NCBI GenBank assembly: GCA_902363595.1
Contig: CABJAP010000025.1
Location: 1 to 30,141, forward strand
Direction of reading: 5' to 3'
Origin: Clostridia bacterium
GTDB lineage: Bacteria; Bacillota; Clostridia; Peptostreptococcales; Anaerovoracaceae
DNA: 30,141 bases
The notes under the pieces were generated by a model. It was not told the origin of the DNA, did no database searches, and worked only from the letters and a program-made list of their open reading frames with translations. Positions 24,178 through 30,141 of this stretch are shown one piece after another; positions within the stretch are counted from its first letter, which is position 1, and each line of letters opens with the position of its first letter. The position numbers were made by a program, and so were the translations under genes.

Positions 24178-24670
24178 ACCATTTCAGGCTTTGCCATATG
24201 AGGGCTGCGGTTTGAGAGCCGCTATCGCTATCTTTCGTGCTATATGTCAAGTTGTATTGTTGCCCATCAGAAAGAAAGATCAGCGCATAACGCATTGTAT
24301 CACCATCCACTTTTGTGCCCATCGTACATTCTTGATCCTTTATTTCTGTCGTGTCTACGGCTTGGTAGCCCATGTTTTCGAGCACTTGTTTAGCCATTCT
24401 ATTTGACTCATCAATTTCCATTTTTTCTGTTTGATCTTTGATCCAGGCGATGGAAATTATTTGCTCACCGTCCGTATAAATTGCCGAATCATCACTGCTA
24501 TCAGACTCAACAAACCCTTCCCCAGGAAATTGAAACTCTACGTCATGGAATTTTGCAGTTGGTAGATTGTTGCTTACTGCTGCATCTTCAGTGGCTTCGG
24601 GTGAATCTTTACAAGCAGCAAAAGCAAAACACAGAACACAAGACAAAACAATAGCTAAAATTTTTTTCAT
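24176..24670 (-). CDS. Prophage-encoded lipoprotein
   Basis: This 164-residue protein has a lipoprotein signal peptide (MKKILAIVLSCVLCFAFAAC), the lipobox FAAC placing the acylated Cys at residue 20. The mature part is acidic and soluble, so it should sit on the outer face of the membrane. A GGAGG lies six bases before the ATG. I do not recognise the family. Its place between integrase and repressor in a lysogeny module matches lipoproteins that block superinfecting phage, such as Ltp of streptococcal phage TP-J34; that role is inferred from position only. Confidence 0.85.
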   Translation of the reverse strand: MKKILAIVLSCVLCFAFAACKDSPEATEDAAVSNNLPTAKFHDVEFQFPGEGFVESDSSDDSAIYTDGEQIISIAWIKDQTEKMEIDESNRMAKQVLENMGYQAVDTTEIKDQECTMGTKVDGDTMRYALIFLSDGQQYNLTYSTKDSDSGSQTAALIWQSLKW

Positions 24671-24713
24671 AACTTTCCTCCATTCAAACTACGCCTATTC
24701 TGTTCATAAAATA

Positions 24714-25343
24714 CTAATCTAAAAGTTTTTTTATTTCTGGATCAACATCATGATTACACTTTTTTATAAGCCTTGCAAGTCTCCCGTGCATTTTACCCTT
24801 TGTCCCATCGTTAATGGCCCCTATACGGATAGCCTCAGCACATATTTGCACAGCATTTCCATACGCTTCCTGTTTCTCGTATATCATAGCAATCCGCTTA
24901 TAGGATGGGGCGTTCTTTGGAACTCCAAGATTGTACTTTTGCCAGTAAGGGATTAGAGCTTCATACTTCGCCTTATTGCTATAGCATAAATTTAAAAACT
25001 CTTGAACTTTCGGGCCGGTATATATTTTTTGGTTATATATAACTGAATATTTGCGCTCCAACTCCTCAAGTTCTGCATAATAGGCAGTTTGAAGATTTTG
25101 GAAGTATGTATTGGTATATGCTTTTGACGATGGAGGAGAAGGCTTTTGATTATAGTTACCTTGGGACATGCTCAAATTCGTATCCTCAATAGCTTCTTTC
25201 TTTTTACTTTCTTGTGTGGCAAGGCGTTCTTTTTCCATTTCTTTTTTTGCTGCGGCCTTTTGGATGCTTTTCTTAAATTTGGGATCATTCCACCTTGTCC
25301 AAGGATCGTCTTTTCCTCCGAATAGCGATTTAAAAAAGCCCAT
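24714..25343 (-). CDS. Cargo protein of unknown function with coiled-coil and helical-repeat regions
   Basis: This 209-residue protein starts at the ATG preceded by GGAGG; a longer frame exists but lacks a site. Residues 1-60 are highly charged (KKEMEKERLATQESKKK), a linker rich in Ser/Pro/Gln follows, and residues 95-209 are helical and TPR-like (IAMIYEKQEAYGNAVQICAEAI). It has no signal peptide. The leader GAATGGAGGAAA matches that of the lipoprotein gene 43 bases downstream, so the two are probably one operon expressed in the lysogen. The function is unknown; defence or exclusion is a guess from position. Confidence 0.75.
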   Translation of the reverse strand: MGFFKSLFGGKDDPWTRWNDPKFKKSIQKAAAKKEMEKERLATQESKKKEAIEDTNLSMSQGNYNQKPSPPSSKAYTNTYFQNLQTAYYAELEELERKYSVIYNQKIYTGPKVQEFLNLCYSNKAKYEALIPYWQKYNLGVPKNAPSYKRIAMIYEKQEAYGNAVQICAEAIRIGAINDGTKGKMHGRLARLIKKCNHDVDPEIKKLLD

Positions 25344-25485
25344 AATATTTCCTCCATTCAAGTTATAATTATATTTCCAATTTATAACAATTAACCCCAA
25401 ATTCTCCAATAAAAACTTTTTTGTGCTAAAATATAGTAAATTCAACGTGTGCACACACCTGCAAATTTATACCAGCATTTTTGTA

Positions 25486-25526
25486 TTGATAACAACGAAC
25501 ATATGTTCTATAATAAACATACGTTC
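25486..25526 (+). promoter_or_regulatory. SOS promoter with two LexA boxes
   Basis: TTGATA (25486-25491), 17 bp, then TATAAT (25509-25514). A perfect LexA box of the Bacillus type, GAACATATGTTC (25497-25508), fills the spacer. A second site, AAACATACGTTC (25515-25526), differs by one base from GAACnnnnGTTC and covers the region just after the -10. LexA bound here would block the promoter until DNA damage. Confidence 0.85.
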
Positions 25527-25561
25527 GAAAGTCCGAAGAGCGACCAGGGGAGGTGTTGCAC

Positions 25562-25690
25562 ATGAACGGTAAACAATACATAGAGCTCATTCTTCAATTT
25601 ATTAACAAAATCGACGAATCCGACCTTACTTTTTTAAGGCAGATTTATACAATTCTTAAGCGTCATGAAGAAAGGCGGGAGCGGCATTAG
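25562..25690 (+). CDS. 42-residue SOS-controlled small protein, candidate antirepressor
   Basis: ATG at 25562 is preceded by GGGGAGG, and the frame runs 42 codons: MNGKQYIELILQFINKID, then a basic helix ending KRHEERRERH. It looks like two amphipathic helices with no signal peptide. It is the only gene downstream of the LexA-controlled promoter and lies tail-to-tail with the repressor gene, overlapping it by four bases. Similar tiny proteins sit beside repressors in other clostridial prophages, as far as I recall, without a known role. An antirepressor function is inferred from the promoter and from the repressor lacking a cleavage domain. Confidence 0.8.
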   Translation: MNGKQYIELILQFINKIDESDLTFLRQIYTILKRHEERRERH

Positions 25691-25705
25691 CCGCCCTGCT
25701 TTTTT
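25675..25705. terminator. Shared terminator between the small SOS gene and the repressor gene
   Basis: A 10-bp stem with one bulged A pairs 25675-25685 with 25690-25699, followed by TTTTTT on the plus strand. The minus-strand side is TTTCTT, weaker. The repressor stop codon lies in the loop. It limits antisense read-through into the repressor gene to a few bases. Confidence 0.75.
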
Positions 25706-26076
25706 ATATTCTCCAGAAGTGACCGACTGAACTGCTTTATAACAGCCTTTGATTTCTCATCCAACTGATCGTATGTGCGCATGATTTCCTTTATCATCAC
25801 ATAAAGTTCATTGTCCCCGTCTTCCAATAAATCAGATACAAATGCCGCTGTCTCGTCTTCTTCCGGGAGAGGCTTGAACATTTCCCCTGTGCCTGTTCGA
25901 AGCCACTCTTCACTTACATTAAATTCTTTACATATTAGCGATACAACTGCGTCAATTGGCTCATTACGTCCGATCTCATAGTTGGCAATCGTATTTCTTT
26001 TCATGCTCAATCTGTCCGCAAACTTTTCTTGTGTAAGCCCCAATTCTTTTCTTAGTGCCCTTATTCTATCATTCAA
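25687..26076 (-). CDS. XRE-family phage repressor without a peptidase domain
   Basis: This 129-residue repressor has an N-terminal XRE helix-turn-helix (residues 1-65: LGLTQEKFADRLSMKRNTIANYEIGRNEP) and a short acidic then helical C-terminus for oligomerisation. It starts at TTG with GGAGG seven bases upstream. The length leaves no room for the S24 self-cleavage domain of CI/LexA-type repressors, so RecA-driven autocleavage cannot inactivate it. Promoters facing both ways lie directly upstream, so it likely represses the early promoter and regulates itself. Confidence 0.92.
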   Translation of the reverse strand: MNDRIRALRKELGLTQEKFADRLSMKRNTIANYEIGRNEPIDAVVSLICKEFNVSEEWLRTGTGEMFKPLPEEDETAAFVSDLLEDGDNELYVMIKEIMRTYDQLDEKSKAVIKQFSRSLLENIKKQGG

Positions 26077-26105
26077 TTTTACACCTCCTAACCTCGAGCA
26101 TCTTA

Positions 26106-26134
26106 AGTATATAACACGAATGTGCGAATGTCAA
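26106..26134 (-). promoter_or_regulatory. Repressor-maintenance promoter
   Basis: On the minus strand TTGACA (26134-26129), 17 bp, TATACT (26111-26106). The spacer carries CGAAT words at 26117-26121 and 26125-26129 that recur in the early promoter and are likely operator half-sites. Confidence 0.8.
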
Positions 26135-26145
26135 CAAAAAAGTTA

Positions 26146-26174
26146 TTGACAAAGGTGCGAATAGGACGTATAAT
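26146..26174 (+). promoter_or_regulatory. Early lytic promoter
   Basis: Consensus TTGACA (26146-26151), 17 bp, TATAAT (26169-26174). TGCGAAT occurs in the spacer (26156-26162) and again at 26123-26129 in the repressor promoter, so one protein could cover both. Transcription would start near 26181 and enter the long structured leader. Confidence 0.88.
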
Positions 26175-26201
26175 AGTCCCATAAACACAAAGCAACACAA
26201 C

Positions 26202-26495
26202 AATTAAAGAACAGCAAGCAGGAAACGCAGGGTAAACCGATAGGGCTGCACGCAAGTAACATGGTAGTTATGCTTTAGGTCGGAACGGACTGGTTGACAG
26301 ACGGAGCGTGTGAAGAATAGGCAACCCGGCAAAACGTACTGAAAATTGCATCCATCCATTGAAGAGTGGCAAAGCGGAAAGTAGCTGAATAAGCGTTGGA
26401 AATCCAGGGGGCTATACCAAAGTCCGCCGCAAGATGAGGAAGCTGGAACGAATGAACAGGTACTAAGCGAGAGGACACAGCACTGTTCTTTAATT
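26202..26495 (+). ncRNA. Structured untranslated early leader RNA of about 300 nt
   Basis: Between the early promoter and the first gene lie about 370 bases with no gene. A perfect 13-bp helix (26202-26214 with 26483-26495) encloses the region. Inside, GCACGC (26248-26253) pairs with GCGTGT (26306-26311) around the small hairpins GTAAC/GTTAT (26256-26271) and GTC/GAC (26279-26290). GTAGC (26381-26385) pairs with GCTAT (26411-26415) around TGGaaatCCA (26397-26406). The unpaired segments are purine-rich, as in known large RNAs. I do not recognise the family. A role in antitermination or replication control, or a free-standing RNA, is possible. Confidence 0.65.
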
Positions 26496-26553
26496 ATAAA
26501 TGAGTGAGACAAACTATAAGTAAAAAGCAGCACAACAGAAAGGAGGTGATAAC

Positions 26554-26751
26554 GTGATGTTCAAAAAAAGAAGATTACTCCAAAAGCAGCTAGAACTACT
26601 ATCGGAGCAATCAAAATATGCAGATAGAGATGAACTATCAAATTATAGCTTTGCTATGGCTAGAATTTATAAAGCTATTTTGCTATCGACGGTGTTCGTC
26701 TCTGTATTCTCTGCTACGCTTGCGTATTTCGTCATATGCGCTCTGGTATAA
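26554..26751 (+). CDS. Small early membrane protein
   Basis: This 65-residue protein starts at GTG after an ideal AAAGGAGGTGAT site. The N-terminal half is basic and helical (FKKRRLLQKQLELL); residues 43-64 form one membrane helix (AILLSTVFVSVFSATLAYF). It is the first gene after the structured leader. Its last 69 bases overlap a gene on the opposite strand. The function is unknown. Confidence 0.7.
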   Translation: MMFKKRRLLQKQLELLSEQSKYADRDELSNYSFAMARIYKAILLSTVFVSVFSATLAYFVICALV

Positions 26752-26865
26752 GTCGAATAGCTGCGACGGTGTGAGGTTGGACGTGTCTTGATTTTCAACG
26801 TACAGCTTGGCAAGCCATTCAAACGAATTGTCTGGGAACGTCCGTAAAATTGTATCTTCTGACAT
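26683..26865 (-). CDS. Small phage protein encoded against the early operon
   Basis: This 60-residue acidic/helical protein (MSEDTILRTFPDNSFEWLA ... SQLFDLYQSAYDEIRKR) starts at the ATG that follows GAAGGAG by nine bases; a TTG two codons earlier is too close to the site. Similar proteins with a PDNSFEWLAKLYVENQDTS-like core occur in Firmicute prophages, as far as I recall, with no assigned role. It has its own minus-strand promoter at 26915-26943, so it can be expressed when the early promoter is silent. It overlaps the 3' end of the membrane-protein gene on the other strand. Confidence 0.75.
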   Translation of the reverse strand: MSEDTILRTFPDNSFEWLAKLYVENQDTSNLTPSQLFDLYQSAYDEIRKRSREYRDEHRR

Positions 26866-26914
26866 ATTCAATCACTCCTTCCTATGTACTCGGCCTGGCG
26901 GGGCCTGTAGATAC

Positions 26915-26943
26915 ATTATAGGAGAGATGACGCAAAAAGTAAA
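26915..26943 (-). promoter_or_regulatory. Promoter of the minus-strand gene
   Basis: On the minus strand TTTACT (26943-26938), 17 bp, TATAAT (26920-26915). The start would be near 26908, leaving a 43-base leader with a GGCC-rich hairpin. Confidence 0.65.
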
Positions 26944-26973
26944 TTATTGGAAACTAAAAAGTAGGTGAGGCGC

Positions 26974-27138
26974 ATGACAGACGAAAAAAAGAAAGACATT
27001 GAAGAAACTGTTGAAGTCTTGAAAGGGCTGGACAAACAGAGTATGACGCTCATAAAGAGCAATGTCGAAATTTTAAAGGCAAGGCAGGACTTGGAGCAGG
27101 TGGACAAGCCAAAAGATAAACCCAAGAAAACTGGATAG
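26974..27138 (+). CDS. Small charged helical early protein
   Basis: The 54-residue frame from an ATG preceded by AGGTGAGG encodes an almost fully helical, Lys/Glu-rich protein (TVEVLKGLDKQSMTLIKSN ... KARQDL) with a Lys/Pro tail. Similar short proteins are common in the early region of clostridial prophages, to my memory, and have no known function. It is followed after 11 bases by the next tiny gene. Confidence 0.72.
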   Translation: MTDEKKKDIEETVEVLKGLDKQSMTLIKSNVEILKARQDLEQVDKPKDKPKKTG

Positions 27139-27149
27139 GAGGTATGAAA

Positions 27150-27251
27150 ATGAACATTGACAGATTAATGGAAGCACTATCCCTAATTTTGAGTCAAAAA
27201 TACGGGGCAGAAATTAAGGCCACGGCGGTAAAAAAAGAGGGAGCGGCATGA
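27150..27251 (+). CDS. 33-residue early protein
   Basis: The frame begins at the ATG seven bases after GGAGG (27138-27142) and reads MNIDRLMEALSLILSQKYG to a basic end, KKEGAA. An ATG two codons upstream is in frame but too close to the site. It is a small amphipathic helix of unknown function. The tight spacing with its neighbours supports a real gene. Confidence 0.55.
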   Translation: MNIDRLMEALSLILSQKYGAEIKATAVKKEGAA

Positions 27252-27269
27252 AATGAGAGGTAAAAAACC

Positions 27270-27458
27270 ATGTTAACAACAATTTTAGTTTCCGGCCTTG
27301 TGAGCCTGGCAGTATCGCTGATACTGGCGCACATGATCGCAAAAGAAACGGTCAAAATGCTGGGCGAGATCGAGTCTATGGAAAAAGCGCACCGGGAGGA
27401 CCTGCTGAACATATCTGTAGATGCAATCAGCAGGATGAAGAACGGAGGCAGCGTATGA
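27270..27458 (+). CDS. Small membrane-anchored early protein
   Basis: This 62-residue protein has one N-terminal membrane helix (residues 2-22) followed by a charged cytoplasmic coil (KETVKMLGEIESMEKAHRED). A GAGAGG motif precedes the ATG. Its stop overlaps the start of the next gene in ATGA, so the two are coupled. The function is unknown. Confidence 0.68.
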   Translation: MLTTILVSGLVSLAVSLILAHMIAKETVKMLGEIESMEKAHREDLLNISVDAISRMKNGGSV

Positions 27459-27559
27459 AATGGTTATTATTAGAACTGTCCGGCTGGCTGGTAATCGGAG
27501 CATTAGCAATGTTTCCAGCGTTATGGCTGACAGGGACGATATATCAGTATGGAATATAG
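27455..27559 (+). CDS. 34-residue membrane peptide
   Basis: ATG at 27455 overlaps the upstream stop by four bases and has GGAGG eight bases upstream. The product is one hydrophobic helix (LLLELSGWLVIGALAMFPAL) with a short tail. Two consecutive single-helix proteins suggest they act together at the membrane. The function is unknown. Confidence 0.6.
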   Translation: MKWLLLELSGWLVIGALAMFPALWLTGTIYQYGI

Positions 27560-27570
27560 GAGGAAATAAA

Positions 27571-27840
27571 ATGATTAAAGTAAATCAAGAAAACGTAAGA
27601 ATTGAAGGTGACATAAGCAGCATTATGTCTGAATTCACAATACTGACAAATGTACTTAAAGACGCACTGACCGAAAAGGTTTGTCATGGATTTGCGGAAG
27701 ACGAGATTAATTATGCGGTTAAACTTGCATTTGGTTTGGATGATGATACAGAGGATGCAGCAGACAGATCGCACAACTTGCTGGACGAGCCTGTTCGTCA
27801 GATCGTTGGCGAAATTTTCAGCGAAGATGGGAGGGAATAA
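27571..27840 (+). CDS. Hypothetical early phage protein
   Basis: This 89-residue soluble protein starts at the ATG seven bases after GGAGG; the frame is open further upstream but without a site. MIKVNQENVRIEGDISSIMSE is followed by a helical core (TNVLKDALTE) and a very acidic segment (DDDTEDAAD). The N-terminal part resembles small phage proteins that begin with a KV..NV.IEG strand pair, but I cannot name the family. The next gene starts one base after its stop. Confidence 0.72.
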   Translation: MIKVNQENVRIEGDISSIMSEFTILTNVLKDALTEKVCHGFAEDEINYAVKLAFGLDDDTEDAADRSHNLLDEPVRQIVGEIFSEDGRE

Positions 27841-27841
27841 A

Positions 27842-28162
27842 ATGGTTACATTAGAACAAGCAAAAGAGTTAATGGCACTTGCGATAGATATAAATGGTGC
27901 GGAGTGTCGAAAGGCAAAGTATGGAGACGCACCGTGTGTATTTATCAGCTTTTCTGGACATGTTGCATGCCTTGACATTGAGGTGGACCCTCATGGGTGG
28001 GACAATTACGAAGGGCGTGTTAGATTTGAGATCAACTTAGAAGGCCTATATGGGGATGACTATGAAACTGTAAGAGATTATCTCGTAAATATGAAGGATG
28101 GAGTAACAGCAGAAAAAAAGTGTGCCGAGGGCGGCAACCCTGCAATGGCACACACAGAATAA
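27842..28162 (+). CDS. Hypothetical early phage protein
   Basis: This 106-residue protein starts at the ATG after GGGAGGG. An N-terminal helix (MVTLEQAKELMALAIDI) is followed by beta strands with two cysteines and aromatic residues (CVFISFSGHVACLDIEV, HGWDNYEGRVRFEI), and the tail is disordered. The fold suggests a small alpha/beta protein. No family is recognised. It is tightly packed in the early operon. Confidence 0.72.
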   Translation: MVTLEQAKELMALAIDINGAECRKAKYGDAPCVFISFSGHVACLDIEVDPHGWDNYEGRVRFEINLEGLYGDDYETVRDYLVNMKDGVTAEKKCAEGGNPAMAHTE

Positions 28163-28199
28163 ATCAATTTAAAGATACCTCATTTTAAGGAGGATGTCA

Positions 28200-28547
28200 A
28201 TGATCGAGGAATTAATCAAAAAATTTAATCTCTCCAGCCGGGAGATCGTCTTGGTGAATATGCTGGACAATGCAACTAAGGAACATCCGGTCACACGGGA
28301 AGATATTATGCGAACATTTTCCGTGTGTGATCGGACAGGCCGTGGCATGATCGAGGATTTGAGAGAAAAGGGCGTCCGGGTAAATGGAACATCCAAAGAT
28401 AAAGGCTACTGGTTGATACGGACACAGAAAGAGCTGGATTGCTTTTTAAGGGACTATCTATCAAAGTCAAATACCATGCGGCGCCGGGCGGAAAATATGA
28501 AGAATCAAGGAGAAGATAGGCAGGTGAATCTATTTGAACTATTATGA
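28200..28547 (+). CDS. Winged-helix-like early phage protein
   Basis: This 115-residue protein starts at the ATG six bases after AAGGAGG; an ATG two codons upstream abuts the site. The segment HPVTREDIMRTFSVCDRTGRGMIEDLREKGVRVNGT reads as a helix-turn-helix with a wing, then KGYWLIRTQKELDCFLRDY. Such domains are common in phage replication or regulatory proteins. It overlaps the next gene by 14 bases. Confidence 0.75.
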   Translation: MIEELIKKFNLSSREIVLVNMLDNATKEHPVTREDIMRTFSVCDRTGRGMIEDLREKGVRVNGTSKDKGYWLIRTQKELDCFLRDYLSKSNTMRRRAENMKNQGEDRQVNLFELL

Positions 28548-28812
28548 TGCAAACGCCGTAGCGAATGAATCCGCTGCGGCCAGATACACAAATTATGAAC
28601 CACCGACCATTTGCGACTGCGGGAGCATAGCGGAGCATGGGCAGGTATATTGCCCAGTGTGCATGGATACGATTGATTTCATCATGCGCAATGCCGTTAA
28701 ATTACTGATACATAACACGGGATTTACGGAAGATCAGGCAGAACAAGCGGTCTGTCATTGGTTAGAGAACACGGAAGAATTTAAGGAGAGAAGAAATGCT
28801 AAAAAGCTATGA
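28534..28812 (+). CDS. Small zinc-finger-like phage protein
   Basis: This 92-residue frame starts at a TTG inside the previous gene with AGGTG nine bases upstream. Four cysteines (CDC ... CPVC, residues 28-43) could bind zinc, and the C-terminal half is helical with a DQAEQAVCHWLE segment. The TTG is the first start that keeps the cysteines; no ATG alternative does. It overlaps the annealing-protein gene by 17 bases. Confidence 0.7.
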   Translation: MNYYDANAVANESAAARYTNYEPPTICDCGSIAEHGQVYCPVCMDTIDFIMRNAVKLLIHNTGFTEDQAEQAVCHWLENTEEFKERRNAKKL

Positions 28813-29425
28813 AGAACTTAGAAAGATAGATGTTACCGAATACTGTAGCAAGCGGGACGGCATTCTATATCTGAATTGGGCAAAATGTGTTGACTTGCTT
28901 CATGAAAACGGGGCGGAGAAGGTATATTTTGAGCCTGTGATAAACGAAAGAACGGGGAGCAGTCTGTTTATGACAGATCGGCTATTTACGGATAAGAATG
29001 GTGTAACAAATCAATGCTATGAGGTTGAGGTCCTCGTAACGGTTGATTCAGATACTTGGCGGTTCCGTGCCCCGTTGATGAATGGCAGTAACCCTGTAAG
29101 AGATAATTCAATGTCTCAGCAGAGAATTTGGAACTGCCAGACAAGGGCGTTTGTAAAATGTATAGCCATCCATACCGGACTTGGATTCGACCTATGGCAA
29201 AAGGAAGAGGATGCGCTGGGAAAGAGTGCAGATGAGGACTTGAGCAAACACAAGCTGATGAAATGCAAAGAGCGTATGCAGCTCCTTGTAACAGAAAAGA
29301 TGAAGAAAGGAATGGACTACTACGAAATGGCTGAAAGATTGGGCTGTACCAAAGACGAGTTGGTAGCGTATTTCACCTATTATGACACGCTGGCCCGCCT
29401 TGAAAAAAGGATAAAAGAGTTATGA
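28796..29425 (+). CDS. Single-strand annealing protein, Sak3 type (DUF1071)
   Basis: This 209-residue phage recombination protein has an N-terminal region (about 1-135) that matches the DUF1071/Sak3 pattern as I know it: YLNWAKCVDLLHENGAEKVYF, then a two-strand motif and an SMSQQRIWNCQTRAFVKCIAI helix. The C-terminal part is helical and basic. It should coat single-stranded DNA and anneal strands, working with the exonuclease whose start overlaps its stop. AAGGAGAG precedes the ATG. Confidence 0.85.
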   Translation: MLKSYEELRKIDVTEYCSKRDGILYLNWAKCVDLLHENGAEKVYFEPVINERTGSSLFMTDRLFTDKNGVTNQCYEVEVLVTVDSDTWRFRAPLMNGSNPVRDNSMSQQRIWNCQTRAFVKCIAIHTGLGFDLWQKEEDALGKSADEDLSKHKLMKCKERMQLLVTEKMKKGMDYYEMAERLGCTKDELVAYFTYYDTLARLEKRIKEL

Positions 29426-30009
29426 TACACAACCCAGACAGGAGCGGATGGTTTGGAGCAAGTGATACCAACTTTGTAATCGCTAAAAACAGAAATACGA
29501 AAAGTTGGCAGAATTGGTGGCTCGAAAAGCTGGATTTACATAAAAACGAGTTCTCCAGCAAAGCAATGGCAGCAGGGTCAGCTTGGGAACATAAAATTCT
29601 TGATGCGGTAGACCCGGCGATTCGCAAAGACCATCAGATCACAATAGAAAAGTATCGACTGAGAGTCAACTATGATGGTGACAAAGATGGGGTCATTTAT
29701 GAGGTTAAAACGTACGATTTTAACAAAGGTTTTAAATATGCGGATAAAACCAAAGACCTAAAAAGGTTGAGAAATGACCCTTATTGGCGGCAATCACAAG
29801 TTGAAATGTATGCCATGAAAACAACCAAACTGTACATCGTGGCATATGGATTGATACCGGAAGAATACGACAACTATTTTCTTCCAGTAGATGACAAAAG
29901 AATCAAATTTTACCGGGTAGAGTACGACAAACAATGGATACAAAACGAGTATCTACCAAACTTGAAAGACCTTTGCAGGGCACTTAGGAAAGGGAGGTTT
30001 CCGACATGA
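29422..30009 (+). CDS. YqaJ-type phage exonuclease
   Basis: This 195-residue nuclease is of the lambda-exonuclease/YqaJ fold. Visible elements are the N-terminal GWFGASDTNFV, the Glu in GSAWEHKIL (about residue 55), Asp in YDGDKDG and the Glu-x-Lys of YEVKTY (about residue 93), then WRQSQVEMYAM. It resects double-stranded ends for the annealing protein encoded immediately upstream; the genes overlap in ATGA, the usual pairing. Confidence 0.88.
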   Translation: MIHNPDRSGWFGASDTNFVIAKNRNTKSWQNWWLEKLDLHKNEFSSKAMAAGSAWEHKILDAVDPAIRKDHQITIEKYRLRVNYDGDKDGVIYEVKTYDFNKGFKYADKTKDLKRLRNDPYWRQSQVEMYAMKTTKLYIVAYGLIPEEYDNYFLPVDDKRIKFYRVEYDKQWIQNEYLPNLKDLCRALRKGRFPT

Positions 30010-30141
30010 GTAAATCAATCATGCAGGTGGAAAAGCAATGTTTTATTAGCGGCCGGACGGATGCCTTGGAAAAGCATCATATCTTCGGGGCGGCGAATCG
30101 AAAGTTGTCTGAACAATACGGCTTGTGGGTCTGGCTGAATC
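30006..30141 (+). CDS. HNH-like phage protein, cut by the window edge
   Basis: Only 45 residues are present: MSKSIMQVEKQCFISGRT, then LEKHHIFGAANRKLSEQYGL. The His-His-x-Phe-Gly motif followed by an NRKLSE helix is typical of a small HNH-fold family found after recombination genes in Firmicute phages, recalled rather than searched. It overlaps the exonuclease stop by four bases. Confidence 0.75.
   Translation, partial: MSKSIMQVEKQCFISGRTDALEKHHIFGAANRKLSEQYGLWVWLN

Larger units (their letters stand above)
22629..30141. mobile_element. Left end of an integrated prophage (incomplete)
   Basis: Gene order is that of a temperate phage of Firmicutes: integrase and cargo on the minus strand, repressor, divergent promoters, then small early genes, annealing protein and exonuclease on the plus strand. 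It interrupts cpaF. Structural genes would lie beyond the window. Confidence 0.92.

Noticed and set aside
25447..25456. Perfect palindrome GTGTGCACAC.
   Set aside because: Only 10 bases, a single copy, and not placed relative to a convincing promoter.
25687..25720. Antisense control of the repressor by read-through from the SOS promoter.
   Set aside because: A strong terminator at 25675-25705 would stop that transcript within about 20 bases of the repressor gene.
26222..26275. Words GGGTAAACC and ACGCAAG resemble the core of the class I cyclic-di-GMP riboswitch.
   Set aside because: The helices required around them do not form in the right order and no tetraloop-receptor pair is seen; I treat it as a chance match inside the structured leader.
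1..30141. tRNA, rRNA and CRISPR arrays.
   Set aside because: No cloverleaf, rRNA segment or regularly spaced direct repeats were noticed on reading both strands.

Overview
The window looks like the chromosome of an anaerobic Clostridia-type Firmicute. The signs are strong AGGAGG ribosome binding sites, frequent GTG/TTG starts, a glycyl-radical enzyme with its radical-SAM activase, a molybdenum aldehyde oxidoreductase with ferredoxin-like partners, and a prophage of Gram-positive layout with a Bacillus-type LexA box. All identifications come from reading motifs by eye; no database search was run.

Region 1 (about 1-2540) is a control module. It holds a tyrosine recombinase, then a 163-bp segment bounded by imperfect inverted repeats (24 of 27 positions pair), then a GAF-LuxR regulator. 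The segment carries a -35 box facing left. If it flips, the -35 is completed by a TATAAT outside the right repeat and makes a near-consensus promoter facing the regulator. As sequenced it points the other way and an internal terminator faces the regulator, so the switch appears OFF. This is the most striking signal in the window.

Region 2 (2544-16066) is a catabolic cluster read in one direction: glycyl-radical lyase, activase, a dead dehydrogenase fragment, iron alcohol dehydrogenase, an unknown protein, a short-chain dehydrogenase, an amino-acid/amine permease broken by one extra base, a molybdenum aldehyde oxidoreductase, a flavin/Fe-S/CCG electron-transfer protein and a small CxxC protein. 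The likely logic is that an amine or amino-acid-like substrate is imported and cleaved to an aldehyde, which is reduced to an alcohol or oxidised to an acid. The substrate is unknown and no microcompartment shell genes are present.

Region 3 (16086-21383) is a second regulated unit: a second GAF-LuxR regulator and a GPH-family symporter, flanked by two 429-residue cytoplasmic M28 peptidase paralogues, with an M20 peptidase stub beside one of them.

Region 4 (21384-22628) holds an elaborate hairpin plus terminator, a good promoter, and the 5' two thirds of a cpaF/tadA pilus ATPase gene.

Region 5 (22629 to the end) is the left end of a prophage that interrupts cpaF. It has a large serine integrase, a possible small RNA, a lipoprotein and a coiled/TPR-like protein as lysogenic cargo, a LexA-controlled 42-residue protein tail-to-tail with an XRE repressor that lacks a self-cleavage domain, divergent repressor/early promoters, a structured untranslated leader of about 300 nt, a run of tiny early genes, then a Sak3-type annealing protein, a YqaJ-type exonuclease and the start of an HNH-like protein.
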